The translations under genes and the position numbers were made by a program. A model generated the notes under the pieces. That model saw only the letters and a program-made list of their open reading frames with translations. It ran no database searches and was not told the DNA's origin. From the NCBI GenBank assembly GCA_027625915.1, contig JANTQA010000072.1, positions 2,914,001-2,978,000 on the forward strand: DNA of 64,000 bases, in the 5' to 3' direction. Below, in pieces: positions 10,938 to 22,398 of this stretch (position 1 is the stretch's first letter; each line of letters opens with the position of its first letter). Source of the DNA: Anaeramoeba flamelloides (lineage: Eukaryota; Metamonada; Anaeramoebidae).

Positions 10938-13900
10938 AGTATGTGTATTAGAAACTCAAAATTTATGGTTAATTCAAAATTTGAAAAACTAATTTACTCA
11001 AAAAATATATTTAATTTCATCATTTCTTCTACAGTTACCAATAGGTATATATATATATATATATTCGAGAGTATTTAAGAAGAATTTAGTGATTATATAA
11101 TATTATACATTTTTAAATTATTAATCAATTGATTTATATTATTATTATAATTATTCTTAGATAATTATTTCTCATTAAGAAAAAATAATGATAATTTATC
11201 ATATTTTTTTAAATGAGAAAAAAATTAAGGTTTGATTTTTAATTATAATTTTCTATTGTAATTTTTTTTTTTTTAAATAATATCAATTCAAAAAAAATAA
11301 TAAAAATTAAAGGATAAAATTCGAAATTTTTGAGACAATAAAAGTAGTTAAAAGAATCACAAAACAGATATTTCCCATTCAAAGTCAAAAAAAAAAAAAA
11401 AATTAAATATTTTTAATCATTCTTTTATCTTTAAAGTTTATTTTTTTCATTTTCTTTTTCCAATTACTTGATAGTTTCATTCTAACAACAATTTTTTTGA
11501 ACGGTTGTTATTAGGACAAATCTGATTTCCTTTAAAAATAAATCTCATATAAAATTAGTTTATGGTATTCAATCCCTTTGATCGATCAATAATATTTGAT
11601 TGAATTTCAATAAATTTATCAATACAATTTTTTAATGGTTGTCTCCTTGTTTTTTAGAAAGCTAAATTGGGTTTCAAATTTTACTAATAACCATTTCTAG
11701 GCACTATTTCAATTTGAAGACACAAATTTAGTCAATTCAAAATTCTCTCTTTAACGTATTTATTGTTTTTTAAACTTGTACCCTTAAAAATATCACTATT
11801 TTGATTGAAGTTTATTTAGAATTATTTATTTTTTATTTGGCATGTGTTCTAATTTATTATAATTCTCAATTTTTCAATTATTTAGTGGTTCAAATTTAGT
11901 ATTTTTTTTTTAGAGAATTTTTTGTACAAGATTGTTTATTTTAAAAATTAAATCTTATTGTGGTAAAAATTTTGTTATTATGATTTATTTTTTCGTTAAA
12001 TTAACACTTAGTGTTTATTAATATTCGTTCATACTTTATAATTTTACTTTAATTAATTGTTATAGATAATTTAATAAAATCTTTTCCACTAAATACTTGG
12101 AATAAAAATGAATGAAATTGATTATTCCCTAATAAAAAAAGTTTTTTATAACATGTTATAAACTTGTTGTAAAGGTGTTATAAACGTTTAAAATGTTATA
12201 AAATTTTATAATAAAAACTTTAATAACATAAATATTTGTTATAAAATGTGTTATAAATTTTGTAACATGTTATAGGTCTGTTATAAGGATATTTTTTAAA
12301 AAAAAATATTGAAAAAATCATCATTTAAAAGGAAATTTTGTTATAAAAATGTTTTATAGATGTTATAAAACAATTTTTTTATTAGGGTTATAGGAAAATA
12401 CTCAACGTAAAGTCTTTAATAATAATCGTTAAAAATAATTTAAATATATTTAAATTATGAAAATAATTTTCACAGAAAGTGATTTATACAAAATAATAAT
12501 ATAAAAGGAAATATTCTTACTTGAATAATTTTTCCAATGATAGTTAAGTTGCGTTTATTTTTGGCACTTAATTTACTTTCCACAATATGGAAAGAAATGG
12601 GAACAACAATGGCAATATTTACAAAACGAAGCATAAAAAAACTGCCAATTTTTGAGGCAATATCATATTTATCAACATTTGAGAAATATTCCTCAATTGC
12701 AGTTTTGATATAATAACAGATTTTTCGAAGTATCAGTGGGATTTTATGAACACTTTTATAAAGTTTTTCAAGAAGAAGATCACAGACGTTTAGTAAATCT
12801 TCCAAATTCTTTTTCATGATTTCTTGAACTTCAGGATCTTCTTGAGCTTCCTCATCAGTCATGAATATTTTCCTTTTTTCTGTATGTGTCTCTTTTTCAA
12901 TTCCCTTTTCATTTCCTCTTGCAAGTTCTAGTACGATTTCATTTCCGTACTCGTTTCCGTTGTATAATAGATCACCTTGCTTATTTTTTTCTAATTCCTC
13001 AAGTCTTTTTTGTTCCTCTAATCTTTTTTGTTCTTGGATTCTTTTCCAAATTCTTATTGGTTGAATTTCTAAATCTAACTCATCATTTTCACATATTTTC
13101 GTTAATGGTTCTGATAAAAGATCTTGTAAATATTTTTGACTCGAAGATCTTCTTGTGAAATATACTATTAATTTTGTAAGTGGTGTATTTGTTCTAAGAA
13201 GAGTCGTGAAATCTGTATATTCAGCAAAATTTTCATCAAAGGCAATCTTAAAATAATATGAAATAAAAATAAGTAGAGTAATAATTATGTATAAATGATA
13301 AATTGATCATAAGAATAAAAACAAAAATTTTTAAAAAATATATACAACTTTTGTTAAAAAACTGAGGAATAATAGTTATAAAAATGTGTTGCTCAAACTG
13401 TTTGATACAGTATTTTGGATATTTTTAAGTAACACTTTTTAAAAACATTTTTTAATCGCTTTTTTAGACTGATTGTATATGTAAATTGAAATTAAAATAC
13501 TTACTTTCATTATTGTAAATAATTTTTTTTCTTCAATTGGATCAAATTGATGATTATACAATTTTGATAACACAACCGGATTCAATTTTTCAGCTTCCTG
13601 TAATGTAATGAGATTAATAATCTTTCCAAAATATTGTGGGTTGTGATATAATAATTCTAAAAAGGATGCATAGGCCTATATTGTAATTATATATTAAATG
13701 ATATTAAATTTATATTATTGGTGATAAAATTATGATTATAGTTAGTCTTGTTAGGAAGAAAGGTGGGAATTTTCAAAAAGAAATATAATCAACATTTTTT
13801 TTTTATCTTTGAAAAATAAGTATACCCTTTGATATGCAATTTCTTTAAAATATCTTCTTTCTTCTTTGATTTCATTCAAATCTTCATTGTCTTGTAACCT

Positions 13901-14077
13901 TAAAAGTCTAATTGGTTCATAAAATGAAAATTCATAAGTTTCCATTTGGATTTTTAATTCTCTAACTAAGGAATATAATTTTTCTGATTTTATAGGCAGT
14001 TTTTTTTTGATAGTTTTCAGCATTTTTACATCTCTTGAATAATCGTCTCCCACAATATATTGTTTTTTTCTATTCAT
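9329..14077 (-). CDS. IQGAP-type RasGAP protein (GAP-related domain plus RasGAP_C), five exons
   Basis: Five in-frame exons join at GT-AG borders: 14077-13826, 13675-13505, 13246-12521, 10687-9768 and 9548-9329. They give 762 residues. The start is the ATG opening exon 1; the upstream frame is closed. Residues about 85-490 form the GAP-related domain. YFTRRSSSQKYLQDLL (170-185) matches the IQGAP loop FNRGxRGQxxLRxIL, and FFMLRFVNIAIVVP (344-357) matches the FLRFxNPAIVxP signature, keeping its Arg. RNLTIIGKIIQ continues across the exon 3/4 border. The C-terminal part matches RasGAP_C, ending in the IxFLxxK-like LRYLVIWLKKNLF. The calponin, WW and IQ regions of animal IQGAPs are absent, as in Dictyostelium DGAP1/GAPA. 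A charged Arg/Glu insertion lies at about 205-275. It probably scaffolds or regulates Rac/Ras GTPases and cortical actin; catalytic GAP activity is unlikely in this class. Confidence 0.9.
10886..10937. repeat. Compound (AT)n-(GT)n microsatellite
   Basis: About 16 AT units pass directly into about nine TG units, inside RasGAP intron 3. This is read directly from the sequence. Confidence 0.9.
12140..12375. repeat. Dispersed TGTTATAA-rich repeat (copy 2)
   Basis: This is the partner of 1165-1400. Here the units are cleaner: TGTTATAAA-type words recur at least ten times, making a degenerate tandem array inside the RasGAP intron. Confidence 0.5.
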
Positions 14078-14142
14078 TATTAATAGTATAACGAAAATTT
14101 TAATTTAATTTTTGTTTTGTTTTTTTACAAAGTAAAATGAAG

Positions 14143-14206
14143 TTATTATTATTGTTGTTGTTGTTATTATTATTGTTATTGTTGTTGTTGTTATTGTTGT
14201 TGTGGA
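14143..14206. repeat. (GTT/ATT)n trinucleotide run in the RasGAP leader
   Basis: Read on the gene's strand this is AAC/AAT repeats ending about 65 bases before the ATG. It lies outside the coding frame because stops intervene. Similar AAC runs code for Asn in the CLPTM1 gene of this window. Confidence 0.8.
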
Positions 14207-14328
14207 AGAAGTTTAAAATTATATTCTCCATGTAAAACAGTTTTTTTTTTTTTTTTTTTGATAAAGAAATAAAAATAAAACTTTTAATATTTTCCTTTTT
14301 ATTTCTTTAATTCAAAATAACATGTTTA

Positions 14329-14583
14329 GGTTTTCTTGTTTTTTCTGTTTATTTGGAAAATCAATAGATTTTCGTTAGGTTTTTTTGAGTTTTCTATTTA
14401 TTTGGGAAATCAATAGATTTTCGTTAGGTTTTTTTTACTTTTTGAAATAAACAGAAAATTTATTTAAATTTTCTGTTTATTTCAAAAAGTAAAAAAACCT
14501 AGAAAACTTCATAAATAAAATAGAAAACTCAAAAAAACCTAACGAAAATCAATAGATTTTCCAAATTAATAGAAAACCTCAAG
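14329..14583. mobile_element. Palindromic element with internal duplication
   Basis: The two halves are mostly reverse complements, meeting at about 14462 in ACAGAAAATTTATTTAAATTTTCTGT. The outer arms carry ATCAATAGATTTTCGTTAGG and its complement. The left arm holds two tandem copies of a 45-base unit, where the right arm has one clear and one degraded copy. A short relative with the same core (TTTTTGAAATAAACAGAAAA) lies at 54035-54127. There is no coding capacity. Confidence 0.65.
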
Positions 14584-16098
14584 AAGGCTACTGTTGCATT
14601 TTTCTGAATTCTTTTAAATTCTGGAAAAGCGAGTTACTTTATGTTACTCGATGTTACTTGCAGACACTCTACGACACTCCATGTGTACTTATATTTCCTT
14701 TCGTAAATTGAAAAAATAAAGTTATTTCTAACTAAATTATTTGTAAAAAAAATATCTTTTTTTTTTTATTCATTCTGATATATAGTTTTTTATTCTTTAA
14801 ATGGTAAAAAAGTTGTTTATCAACAATTTATTGGGTTCATGTGAATTTTATTATTAATAATTTATCATTTGGTTATTATTATTATTTTATAGTATTTTAT
14901 TGATTGGTTTTTCATAGTATATAAATAATATAGGAATGTTCTTTCCCTTGAATAATAATCATAAAATCTATAGATTTACACCACAAGTTCTTTTTAGACA
15001 TTTAAGCAGTGGTGTATCTAGAGCATAATTTATACTTCTTCAATAATAATAACAAGAACAAAAATATATTTTGAATTAAATTTATTTTTTAGTTAATGAT
15101 AATGAGCAAAATATTTTTCCAAAAACCTTTTTTTACTTATACAGGGGGTGGTTATTGTTTTTTTTTTTTTTTTTTATCAATATATGAATAATTTTTGAGA
15201 ATTAAAATAATCTTATATTTCCATTCAACTAAAAGAGGGGGTCAGTTTTCTTGATAATATTTTTATTCTGTATATTTAAATTTTCAGTCCTTCGGATAAA
15301 ATTTTCTTTTTGAAATTGAAATTTTGATTTTGATTTTTATCTTTATTTATTAGCCTTAATTTGAATTAAAAAAAAACATGTATTTTATAATGACCAAAAT
15401 TACTGAAAGATGAAACTAAAAGGTAGCATAAATTTTTGGAATTTTAGTCAACAATCATGTTCTAAATTATAATGTGTTAATAAAAATCATTTAGTATTAA
15501 TAGAAAAAAACAATACTACTGAAAAAAAATTTTTCTCATTATTTAAAATTCAACAGTAAAAGAAAAATAGGTAAAAATTTATTTTTTTTATGTTTGTAAA
15601 ATCTCTTCTACTCGATTTCCTTCTTATATTTTTTTACATTATTAGACTCAGATTGAATCTTGTAGTTTTTTTCAGGTTAAAGAATAACACAATTTTTCTT
15701 AAACTCAATTTGAATTTATTTTTTTATTTTTTTTTTTTATTTCGACAAAATTTTTATTTATTTTTTTTTATTAAATTTTGGTAATCAACTTTTTTTTTTT
15801 ATTAAATTTTCTGAGTTATTTTTATGGAATAGTTAAAAAAGGAAAATATAACATAAAGAATATATAAAATACGGTTAAAATCGATCAAAAAAAATCTTCA
15901 AACCCTTTCTGTTTATATTTACGAAATATTACATTACCAATATAAACTCTTTTTCAGTCAAAGGGGACCAGTTTTATTGAAGAAATGGAAGACATTCTAT
16001 GAGTTTAATTCATTCTTCTTATCAAACGAAAATTTTCAATTTTTAGATCAAAATCATTTTTTCTCATTTTGTAAAATTTTGTTTTTTACTTTTTGCTT

Positions 16099-16130
<32 letters not shown>

Positions 16131-17889
16131 TAAAAATTAACTTTGAAAAAAAAAAATGTTTGAAAAACGAAATAAACCACAAGAAAAGTTCAGCTTTGTA
16201 TGTTCTTTTAAAATTCATACATTTACAAGTAAAAAATCTTATTATCAACGATTTTAATTTCCTAAAGAAATTGAGAATTTTGCACGAGACGTTCCAATGA
16301 ATGGTGCCCAAAAAATTTTTTAACATTTTTTTTTTTGAAATTTATGGTTTGTTCAGGGGTTTCTTTTATAATTATGGAATCTTATAAGAATTTTATGGTT
16401 TCTGGTATTTCTAAACAATCTAAGTTTGGTTGATTCTTAAAAACAAAGTGACTTTTTCATTTTTGGCTGGGCTCTTTTGAGTGAAATGGAGTTTAGAACT
16501 TCATAGATTAACTTTTCTTCAGAACACTCAAAAAGAAGTTCTGCTTGACTGGTGGTAAAAACTTTTCTAAATTTTAAACTATAAAACACAATATCTTAAA
16601 TTTGAATCAATCCTAATTTTTATTTGGAAAAAAAAGGCATCTTAAAAAAATGGATTAATGATAATGATGAAAATTGATCTCATATCTTATTGTTTTTTTT
16701 TTTTTCTCTTATCAATACAATTAAAAAAATAATTTGCTCTAGTTGTTAATTAGAAAATTATATAGGGAGTGGAATTTCATTGTATTTTAAATTTTTCAAA
16801 GTTAATTAGTTAATAGAATTGTTCAAAATCACCAATTAAAAAAGAGGACATTTTCGAAAAAAAAAAAAAAAAAAATACCAAAGAAAGATACTCAATTCTC
16901 AATTTTAAACCCAGTGATTGATAATTTTGAAAATGGGAATTACAGTTTCAAAGAGAAACTCTTATTAAAATATTATGATCGAAATATATTTTTTTGGTTA
17001 TATTTGTTAAATATTTTTCGAGTTTTAAAAAAGTATAATACAAAAACATCCTTAATTTGTAAAATAAAGCGGGTCATAAAACGACAACTTTTTGAAATAA
17101 ATCAAATCAGTTTGGTTCTTTACTGAATGAAAAAAAATTTGTAGAAAATTGAATAAATTCAAATTTTTTAAAATACTAAACGAAAAAAATGGTTAACTTT
17201 TAATTTTTTATTTTTTTAATTGAATTTTTTGTTTTGAATCTTGTGAATTTTTTACTTATTAATTTGTATTTTTTTTTCATTAAGGAACTTGAATATTTTA
17301 TTTAATTTTTACTTTTTTTGTTCTTGAGATACTTTGATTGTATTATATTTTTTTTTTTTCTTGTTATATGATTATTTCAACAGTTTCGAAATCCTTTCCA
17401 ATTTGTTTGTTAAATTGAAATTCTTTGCTTATTTGCTTTTTATTTTGTTTGATTTTTTTCAGCCAAAATAAGTATACTTTCACTTTTGCTGATAAAATTA
17501 AATTATAATCTATACAATTTTATAACATGGTTCAATAAGGAAGGGGATAATTAAAATTCAAAAAATATCATTTCCAATTGAATTTATTTGAAGATCTATT
17601 GTCTTTTATTCAGCTTCTAATTAGCAAAGTATTTCGGGAATTGAAATCGAAATTTTGATTTATTAATTACATTTGAATAAGAAATGGAAATTAATTTTCA
17701 CTCCAATTTTCTTATTCTAATTTTTGTATTAATTTTATGAAAAAAATAGATTTAAATTTGTGCTTTTTATTTATACCTTTAGTCCTTTTTTTATGCTAAA
17801 TTGGGATAAACTGATAGTTTTAAATAAAAAGAATGTTTCAGAACTGTAAAAAGAAAAATGGTTAAAATTTGATAGCTTTAAATTTCAAA

Positions 17890-18430
17890 TACAATACTAC
17901 AATGATCAAAAAAAACCTGTGTCCAAGTTTAATTCAGTGTTTCAAAATAAAACCTATTACTTTTTTTTTTTTTTCTTGTTTCAATACAATCTCTAATTAG
18001 GTAAATAATAGTATATCTACATGAAAAATCAATTTTTAAGGTAAACTCCTTATATTTTGATAATTTTTTTTTATAATAATGTTTAGAATTTGTTGAAAAG
18101 TTTTGGTAATTTTCTCTATATTTTTCCAATTTTTATGAAATTTTTTGTTTTTTATGGCCATTATTTATTCAAAAATAGTCTTGATTTTTGGAGAAAAATT
18201 TAAATTAGGAATGAAATGTGTTCAAATTTTTGAGTAATTTTGATAGTTTTTATGAAATTTATTGATTTTTTTATTGATAAAAATTGATTCTAAAATTTGC
18301 TCTTTTTTTGAAATAAACTTTTAACATTTGATCTTTTATTTTGAGAAGCTTTTTTAATAAAAGAACCTTAAGATACCAATACCATAATTAATTCTTGTTT
18401 ATTGTTGGTTTCTTTGATCATTTAATGTGT
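17890..18430. repeat. Diverged dispersed repeat (partner 38700-39085)
   Basis: Both copies share the order TCAGTGTTTCAAAAT, a T-run ending in TTCCTGTTTCAA or TTCTTGTTTCAA, GAATTTGTTGAAAA-like, TGAAATTTTTTGT, and later TTTGATC followed by ACTT/AAGA-ACCA-TACCATA. The match is approximate. The 38 kb copy also has an internal partial duplicate at 38489-38600. Confidence 0.4.
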
Positions 18431-19427
18431 AAGTTTTCTTGAAAAAAAACTACGGTTTTTTTTACTCAGGAATATATTAAAAAAAGTCTACTGAATTTAT
18501 TGTGAACAACAGTTGGGCTTTTTTTCACAAAATCGAAGATCATAAGAATTTAGATCTATGTATGCCCGATTTCTCACAATCAACAATGAAAAACAATGGT
18601 ATTTTAGAAACAGTTAGAGATCACATAAAAGGTACAATATAATCACATACAATGCACAAAAGATTCAAAATAATCACAAAAAAAAACTATAAACGCACAA
18701 AAAAAAATTGGTAATAATTAATAACTGTTGTGGAAAAAAAGTGACAAACGGTTTTTAATAGTGAACACTACCAAAAACGAAAACTAAAATCAATTAAAAG
18801 AAGAAACAAATTAACTCCAAATAATAACCCATTAGATTATTTTCAATCAAACCAACAAACACAATTTAAATCTACTTTTATATCAAAATTATTCAAGTGG
18901 TTTTGGTTATCTCAAAAATAGTCAATTTTTTGAACAAATTTTTAAATAATTGATTAATCAAAAAAAAACCCATACCAAAATATAGAATTAAAAAAAAAAC
19001 TGTTATTGTGTTGGATACTTCATTTTGTCTTTAATCATTTTTGATTCTTTTATTAATTGATCTTACTTTTTGTTTTCATTAATGTTCCCAATTAAAAACC
19101 ATGTTTCACTTTTTTTTTTTTTCAACCCAAATGGTAAATCATTATCAAAGAAATGAACAATAAGTGATAAGTAAAAATTGCGTTGGTTTCTTAAAGTTCT
19201 ATGATTAAAAAAAAAAAATTCGTAAAATGAACTTATAAATTGTATAACTTTTCTAAAAAAATACAGAAACCTTATATATCAAGAATTGTGCAATAAAAAA
19301 ATTTTTTTTTGTGTGTCTTCTTTGATTAATTGGGGTGTGTGGTAAAAACTGTACCGATTGTATTAGTAACTGGAAAACAATAGTATAATTTTGAGTGGAT
19401 AAATTGTATACCATGTGTCCCAAAAAT

Positions 19428-20390
19428 TCAGGGTAGGGATGTTATATTTACAGAAAAATTTACAATCACATTTCTGAAAAAATTATTAAAAAAAAGAAAA
19501 ATAAAAAAGAAAAATTATCAATTTACAAAAAAAGTTTAAGGGAACTCACCTTTCAGGTTGGAAATATTCAAGTTTGTGGTGCTTTAAGAGGGGTATTTTG
19601 TGAACTGAATTTGCACATTTTTTACAGTAATTTAAATTACATTCCTTACAATAAAATTCACAAACAGTTTCTTTCTTCAATTGTAGACAAGAGTAACAAA
19701 ATATTTGATTATTTTCCTTTTTTTTTTTTTTTTTACGAGCTAAATTGATCATAAAGAACAATTTAAAGTAGAAAATAATATGTCAAAGTTCATTGAATGA
19801 TACAGAAATTAAATACAAAAAACATAGATCAAAAAAAAAAAAAAAATTAATCAGAAAGTATTATTTTACCGATTCGTTGTAAAGGTAGAACGAAATGGTT
19901 GGCAAAGAGTGGGATCCGGTGAATTTGCTGATTACAAATTCCACACAAAGAAGCTTTACAATTAACACAAAAATAGGAAGGGAAAAGCTCATTATTCGTC
20001 TTCAAGCATGAATCACAAAAAGTAGCATTTGTTTGTTTTTCTAATAGTTTTTTTTTTTGATTTCAGAAATGGGGGTTTGTGGAATTGTTAACAGACACAA
20101 TTGGAAAGGATCTTTTGGGAAAGCAAATTGTCAAAATCCAAAAGAAGAAAATAATTCAAAAAATATTTACCTTTTCTAATCGCTGTTCTAAAATGGTTTT
20201 TTAATGGATAAAGTGTATGTATTTGTTTGTCGCATTGCGAACACAAATATAAATTGCAACTATTACATTGGATTTCTGCGATTACATATTTGTTTTGGAG
20301 CATACAGTTATGGCAAAAAACATTTTTGTTTTTCGGGGGATCTCGTACACGGCTACAAATTAAGATTTTGTTTGATTGTTTTTTGTTCAT
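19428..20390 (-). CDS. Triple B-box zinc finger protein, four exons
   Basis: Exons 20390-20171, 20040-19870, 19739-19550 and 19473-19428 join in frame (phases 1, 1, 2) at GT-AG borders and give 208 residues ending in TGA. Each of the first three exons encodes one complete B-box zinc finger: Cys26/29/42/45/50/53 with His58/66; Cys82/85/98/101/106/109 with His114/122; and Cys145/148/161/164/169/172 with His177/185. The spacing C-x2-C-x12-C-x2-C-x4-C-x2-C-x4-H-x7-H is the same in all three. No RING, coiled coil or SPRY domain is present, so this is not a TRIM protein. A short hydrophobic tail of 15 residues ends it. The symmetrical phase-1 introns suggest growth by exon duplication. B-boxes bind proteins rather than DNA; the partner is unknown. 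Extra upstream exons cannot be excluded. Confidence 0.75.
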
Positions 20391-21359
20391 TGAGCAAATA
20401 TGTAATTATTGTTTGGTAATTTCTTTGATGAAATAATAGAAAAATTCACAATGGAAACAAGCTTTTTTTGATAAAGACAATTAGGTAAAAAAAGAAGAAA
20501 TTCGAAATAAAGTATTGTCAAAAAAAAAAAAATGACTTAAAAGATAATATTGCGAATTTCTCTTCAATAATGAAAATGCTTTCAAATGTTTGATTGAACA
20601 ATACCTTATTTCGACCTTTTTTTTTCAAAGTTCCAAATCCTAAAAATTTTATCGAAGGACTTAATATCAGTTTGTGTGGGGTGTACTTTACCTTTTTTTC
20701 ACAAAATATCAAAACAAATTTAATATTTAAAAATGTCTAACTTTTTTATTTGAGAATTAAGAAACAAAAATTAGTAAATTGTTTTAATTCAAAGAAATCA
20801 ACAGATTTTCATTTAACACAAAGGTTCGCCAAAGTTAATTATACCTTTGTTTTACATTTGTTTTAATTTATTTTCTTTGAAAAGGCAAATTATTTTGCAA
20901 TTTGGAAAATTGAGAACGACACAAATTTAGTCAGCAATAAAAAGAAACAAGCACTCATAAACTTTTCTGAAATGGGTTGTTTCTTTTCTATCATTTGTTT
21001 TCAACTTTTTGTCTCTGTCTTTTGGATATATTAATAAGCAGAGAATATTTTGACTGAAACAGTTTTAAGAAATTTTTTAGATTATTCTTAAAAATATTTT
21101 CAATTAATAATAGGGGCATAAAAAGTGAAACAGGTAAAAAAAGGGAAACACAGTTTTTTATTTAAAACCTTTGGAAAAACAGAAAGTAAAATTAATAAAA
21201 AGAAGAAATAAATACATTCAAAGTAAAATTTATAAAAATTATTTGAAATGCAATGGGAAAAAATTTTAACTTCTTTTTCGATTATGTTGCTTTTTTTTCT
21301 TATTTTTACGTCTTTTTTGATTTTCCAAGAAATAATTAGTAATTTTTGATTTCTCATTA

Positions 21360-21581
21360 CTATTTGTTTTAAAATAAATGGAACAAAATTTTCATTCAGC
21401 TTTCCAAAAAAAAAGATTTTAATAATCATGTTACATTTGGAACTTTTATTTCTTAAAATCAGCTAAACCATTAATTTCCCTCTGAGAATTGGGACTTTTG
21501 ATCTTTGATATTAATTATTGAGAGATGTGTTTTTAGGAAAGCTAAATGAAAATTTGGATCTTTTTATTTTGCAATTAACAG
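21360..21581. mobile_element. TA-flanked MITE-like element, copy 2 (222 bp)
   Basis: This is the near-identical twin of 4636-4854 in the same orientation, with the same terminal inverted repeats and TA on each side. It differs by one visible substitution and three extra A residues. Flanking sequences of the two copies are unrelated, which defines the borders. Confidence 0.7.
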
Positions 21582-21865
21582 TATTTTTTAAGTTGTTATT
21601 TTTGTGGTATATAATGGGTGTACCAAGAAACCCAATAAAAGTCTTTTTTAGTAATTTAAAAAAAATAAGAAAAATTGAGTGGAAATTGACTCCCCTATAA
21701 ATTTCAATTACCAGTATTATCAACCAAATCAACAAAAACAATTTCAGTCGTTTTTTTTGAAAAATCCTAGTAAGTTGCTTTTCGAAGATCTCAAATAAAG
21801 AAAACTGTTAACCGATAAATTTTTGAGAAGAATTTTATCCAAAGAAACCCTCACCAAAAGATGAA

Positions 21866-22127
21866 ACTATTTGTACAAAATAAAAAGAACAAAATTTTCA
21901 TCCAACTTTCTATAAACAGATTACAAAAAAATGTATAAAATAATGTACTTTTTCAACTGTTGACTTAAGCTTAAATATTGGAATTTCTTTTAGAATTGGG
22001 AACATTGACGATTTATTTTCTTTTTGGGATGGGTATTTTGATGATTTAATTTAATTCTTGGAATGTGATTTTTTTTTTAAGCTGAATGAAAATTTTGATC
22101 TTTTTATTTTCTAATTACTATTAATCA
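21866..22127. mobile_element. Diverged relative of the 219/222-bp element
   Basis: The ends carry the same inverted-repeat core: ACTATTTGTACAAAATAAAA and AAAATTTTCATCCAACTTTC at the left, AGCTGAATGAAAATTTTGAT at the right. The middle is more diverged but keeps GAATTGGGAAC and GATTTAATTTAATTC-like words. It is an older copy lying only 285 bp from copy 2. Confidence 0.55.
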
Positions 22128-22197
22128 GAAAAACTATTATTATGTTTAATCTCTGTTTTGTCTTGAAACATTAATTTTTTCCTTTTATTCAAAGATC

Positions 22198-22398
22198 TCA
22201 CTTTTTATTTTCAAAATGGTTTTTAAGTAAGTAAGTACATTTTACAATTTTGAAAAATTTTAGTAGTGTAAACATTACTGAAAAATATTTTTTGAGTGCC
22301 ACTAGATATTGAAACTTTGAAACCAAAACATCATTCGCCGCTCTATTTGTGAAAAGAAAGTGAACCCAATCTAATTCAGGGTTGAATCTTTCATTTTT
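22198..22398 (-). pseudogene. 66-codon ATG-less coding-like frame
   Basis: The minus strand is open from a TGA to the TGA at 22198-22200. The upstream part (ERFNPELDWVHFLFTNRA and SKFQYLVALKKYFS) reads like globular protein and has more G/C than its surroundings. A donor-like TCAGTAATG follows it, so an exon of about 42 codons is possible. No neighbouring exons or family could be recognised. It may be a gene relic. Confidence 0.25.

Larger units (their letters stand above)
10688..12520 (-). other. 1.8 kb intron 3 of the RasGAP gene
   Basis: The donor GTAAGAATAT follows codon 383, and the acceptor TTTTTTTTGCAG precedes exon 4. The intron interrupts the conserved IIQ/VLSN helix at phase 0. It is far longer than introns 1, 2 and 4 (150, 258 and 219 bp). 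It carries an (AT)n-(GT)n microsatellite, a second AT run near 11047-11064, a TGTTATAA-rich repeat (12140-12375), and at about 11550-11640 a worn fragment resembling the 540-bp foldback unit (shared CTCATATAAAATTAGTTTATGG and GATCGATCAATA). Confidence 0.75.
14078..19427. other. AT-rich intergenic stretch upstream of the RasGAP gene
   Basis: No gene is recognised here. The 5' leader side of the RasGAP gene holds a (GTT/ATT)n run at 14143-14206. A palindromic element occupies 14329-14583. At about 15955 a block CAGTCAAAGGGGACCAGTTTT resembles 62722 and, inverted, about 35760. A diverged repeat at 17890-18430 is paralogous to 38700-39085. Short hydrophobic frames (for example 16914-17126) have no recognisable family and are not called as genes. 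Confidence 0.5.

Noticed and set aside
12861-13158. Two plus-strand frames of 67 and 90 codons rich in Phe/Ser
   Set aside because: They lie antisense to RasGAP exon 3, whose frame matches a known domain.
15590-16326. Phe/Lys-rich frames on both strands
   Set aside because: Homopolymer-driven, no codon or domain signal.
20518-20712. 64-codon frame upstream of the B-box gene as an additional exon
   Set aside because: No zinc-finger residues, and no donor in the phase needed to join exon 1; kept only as a possibility.
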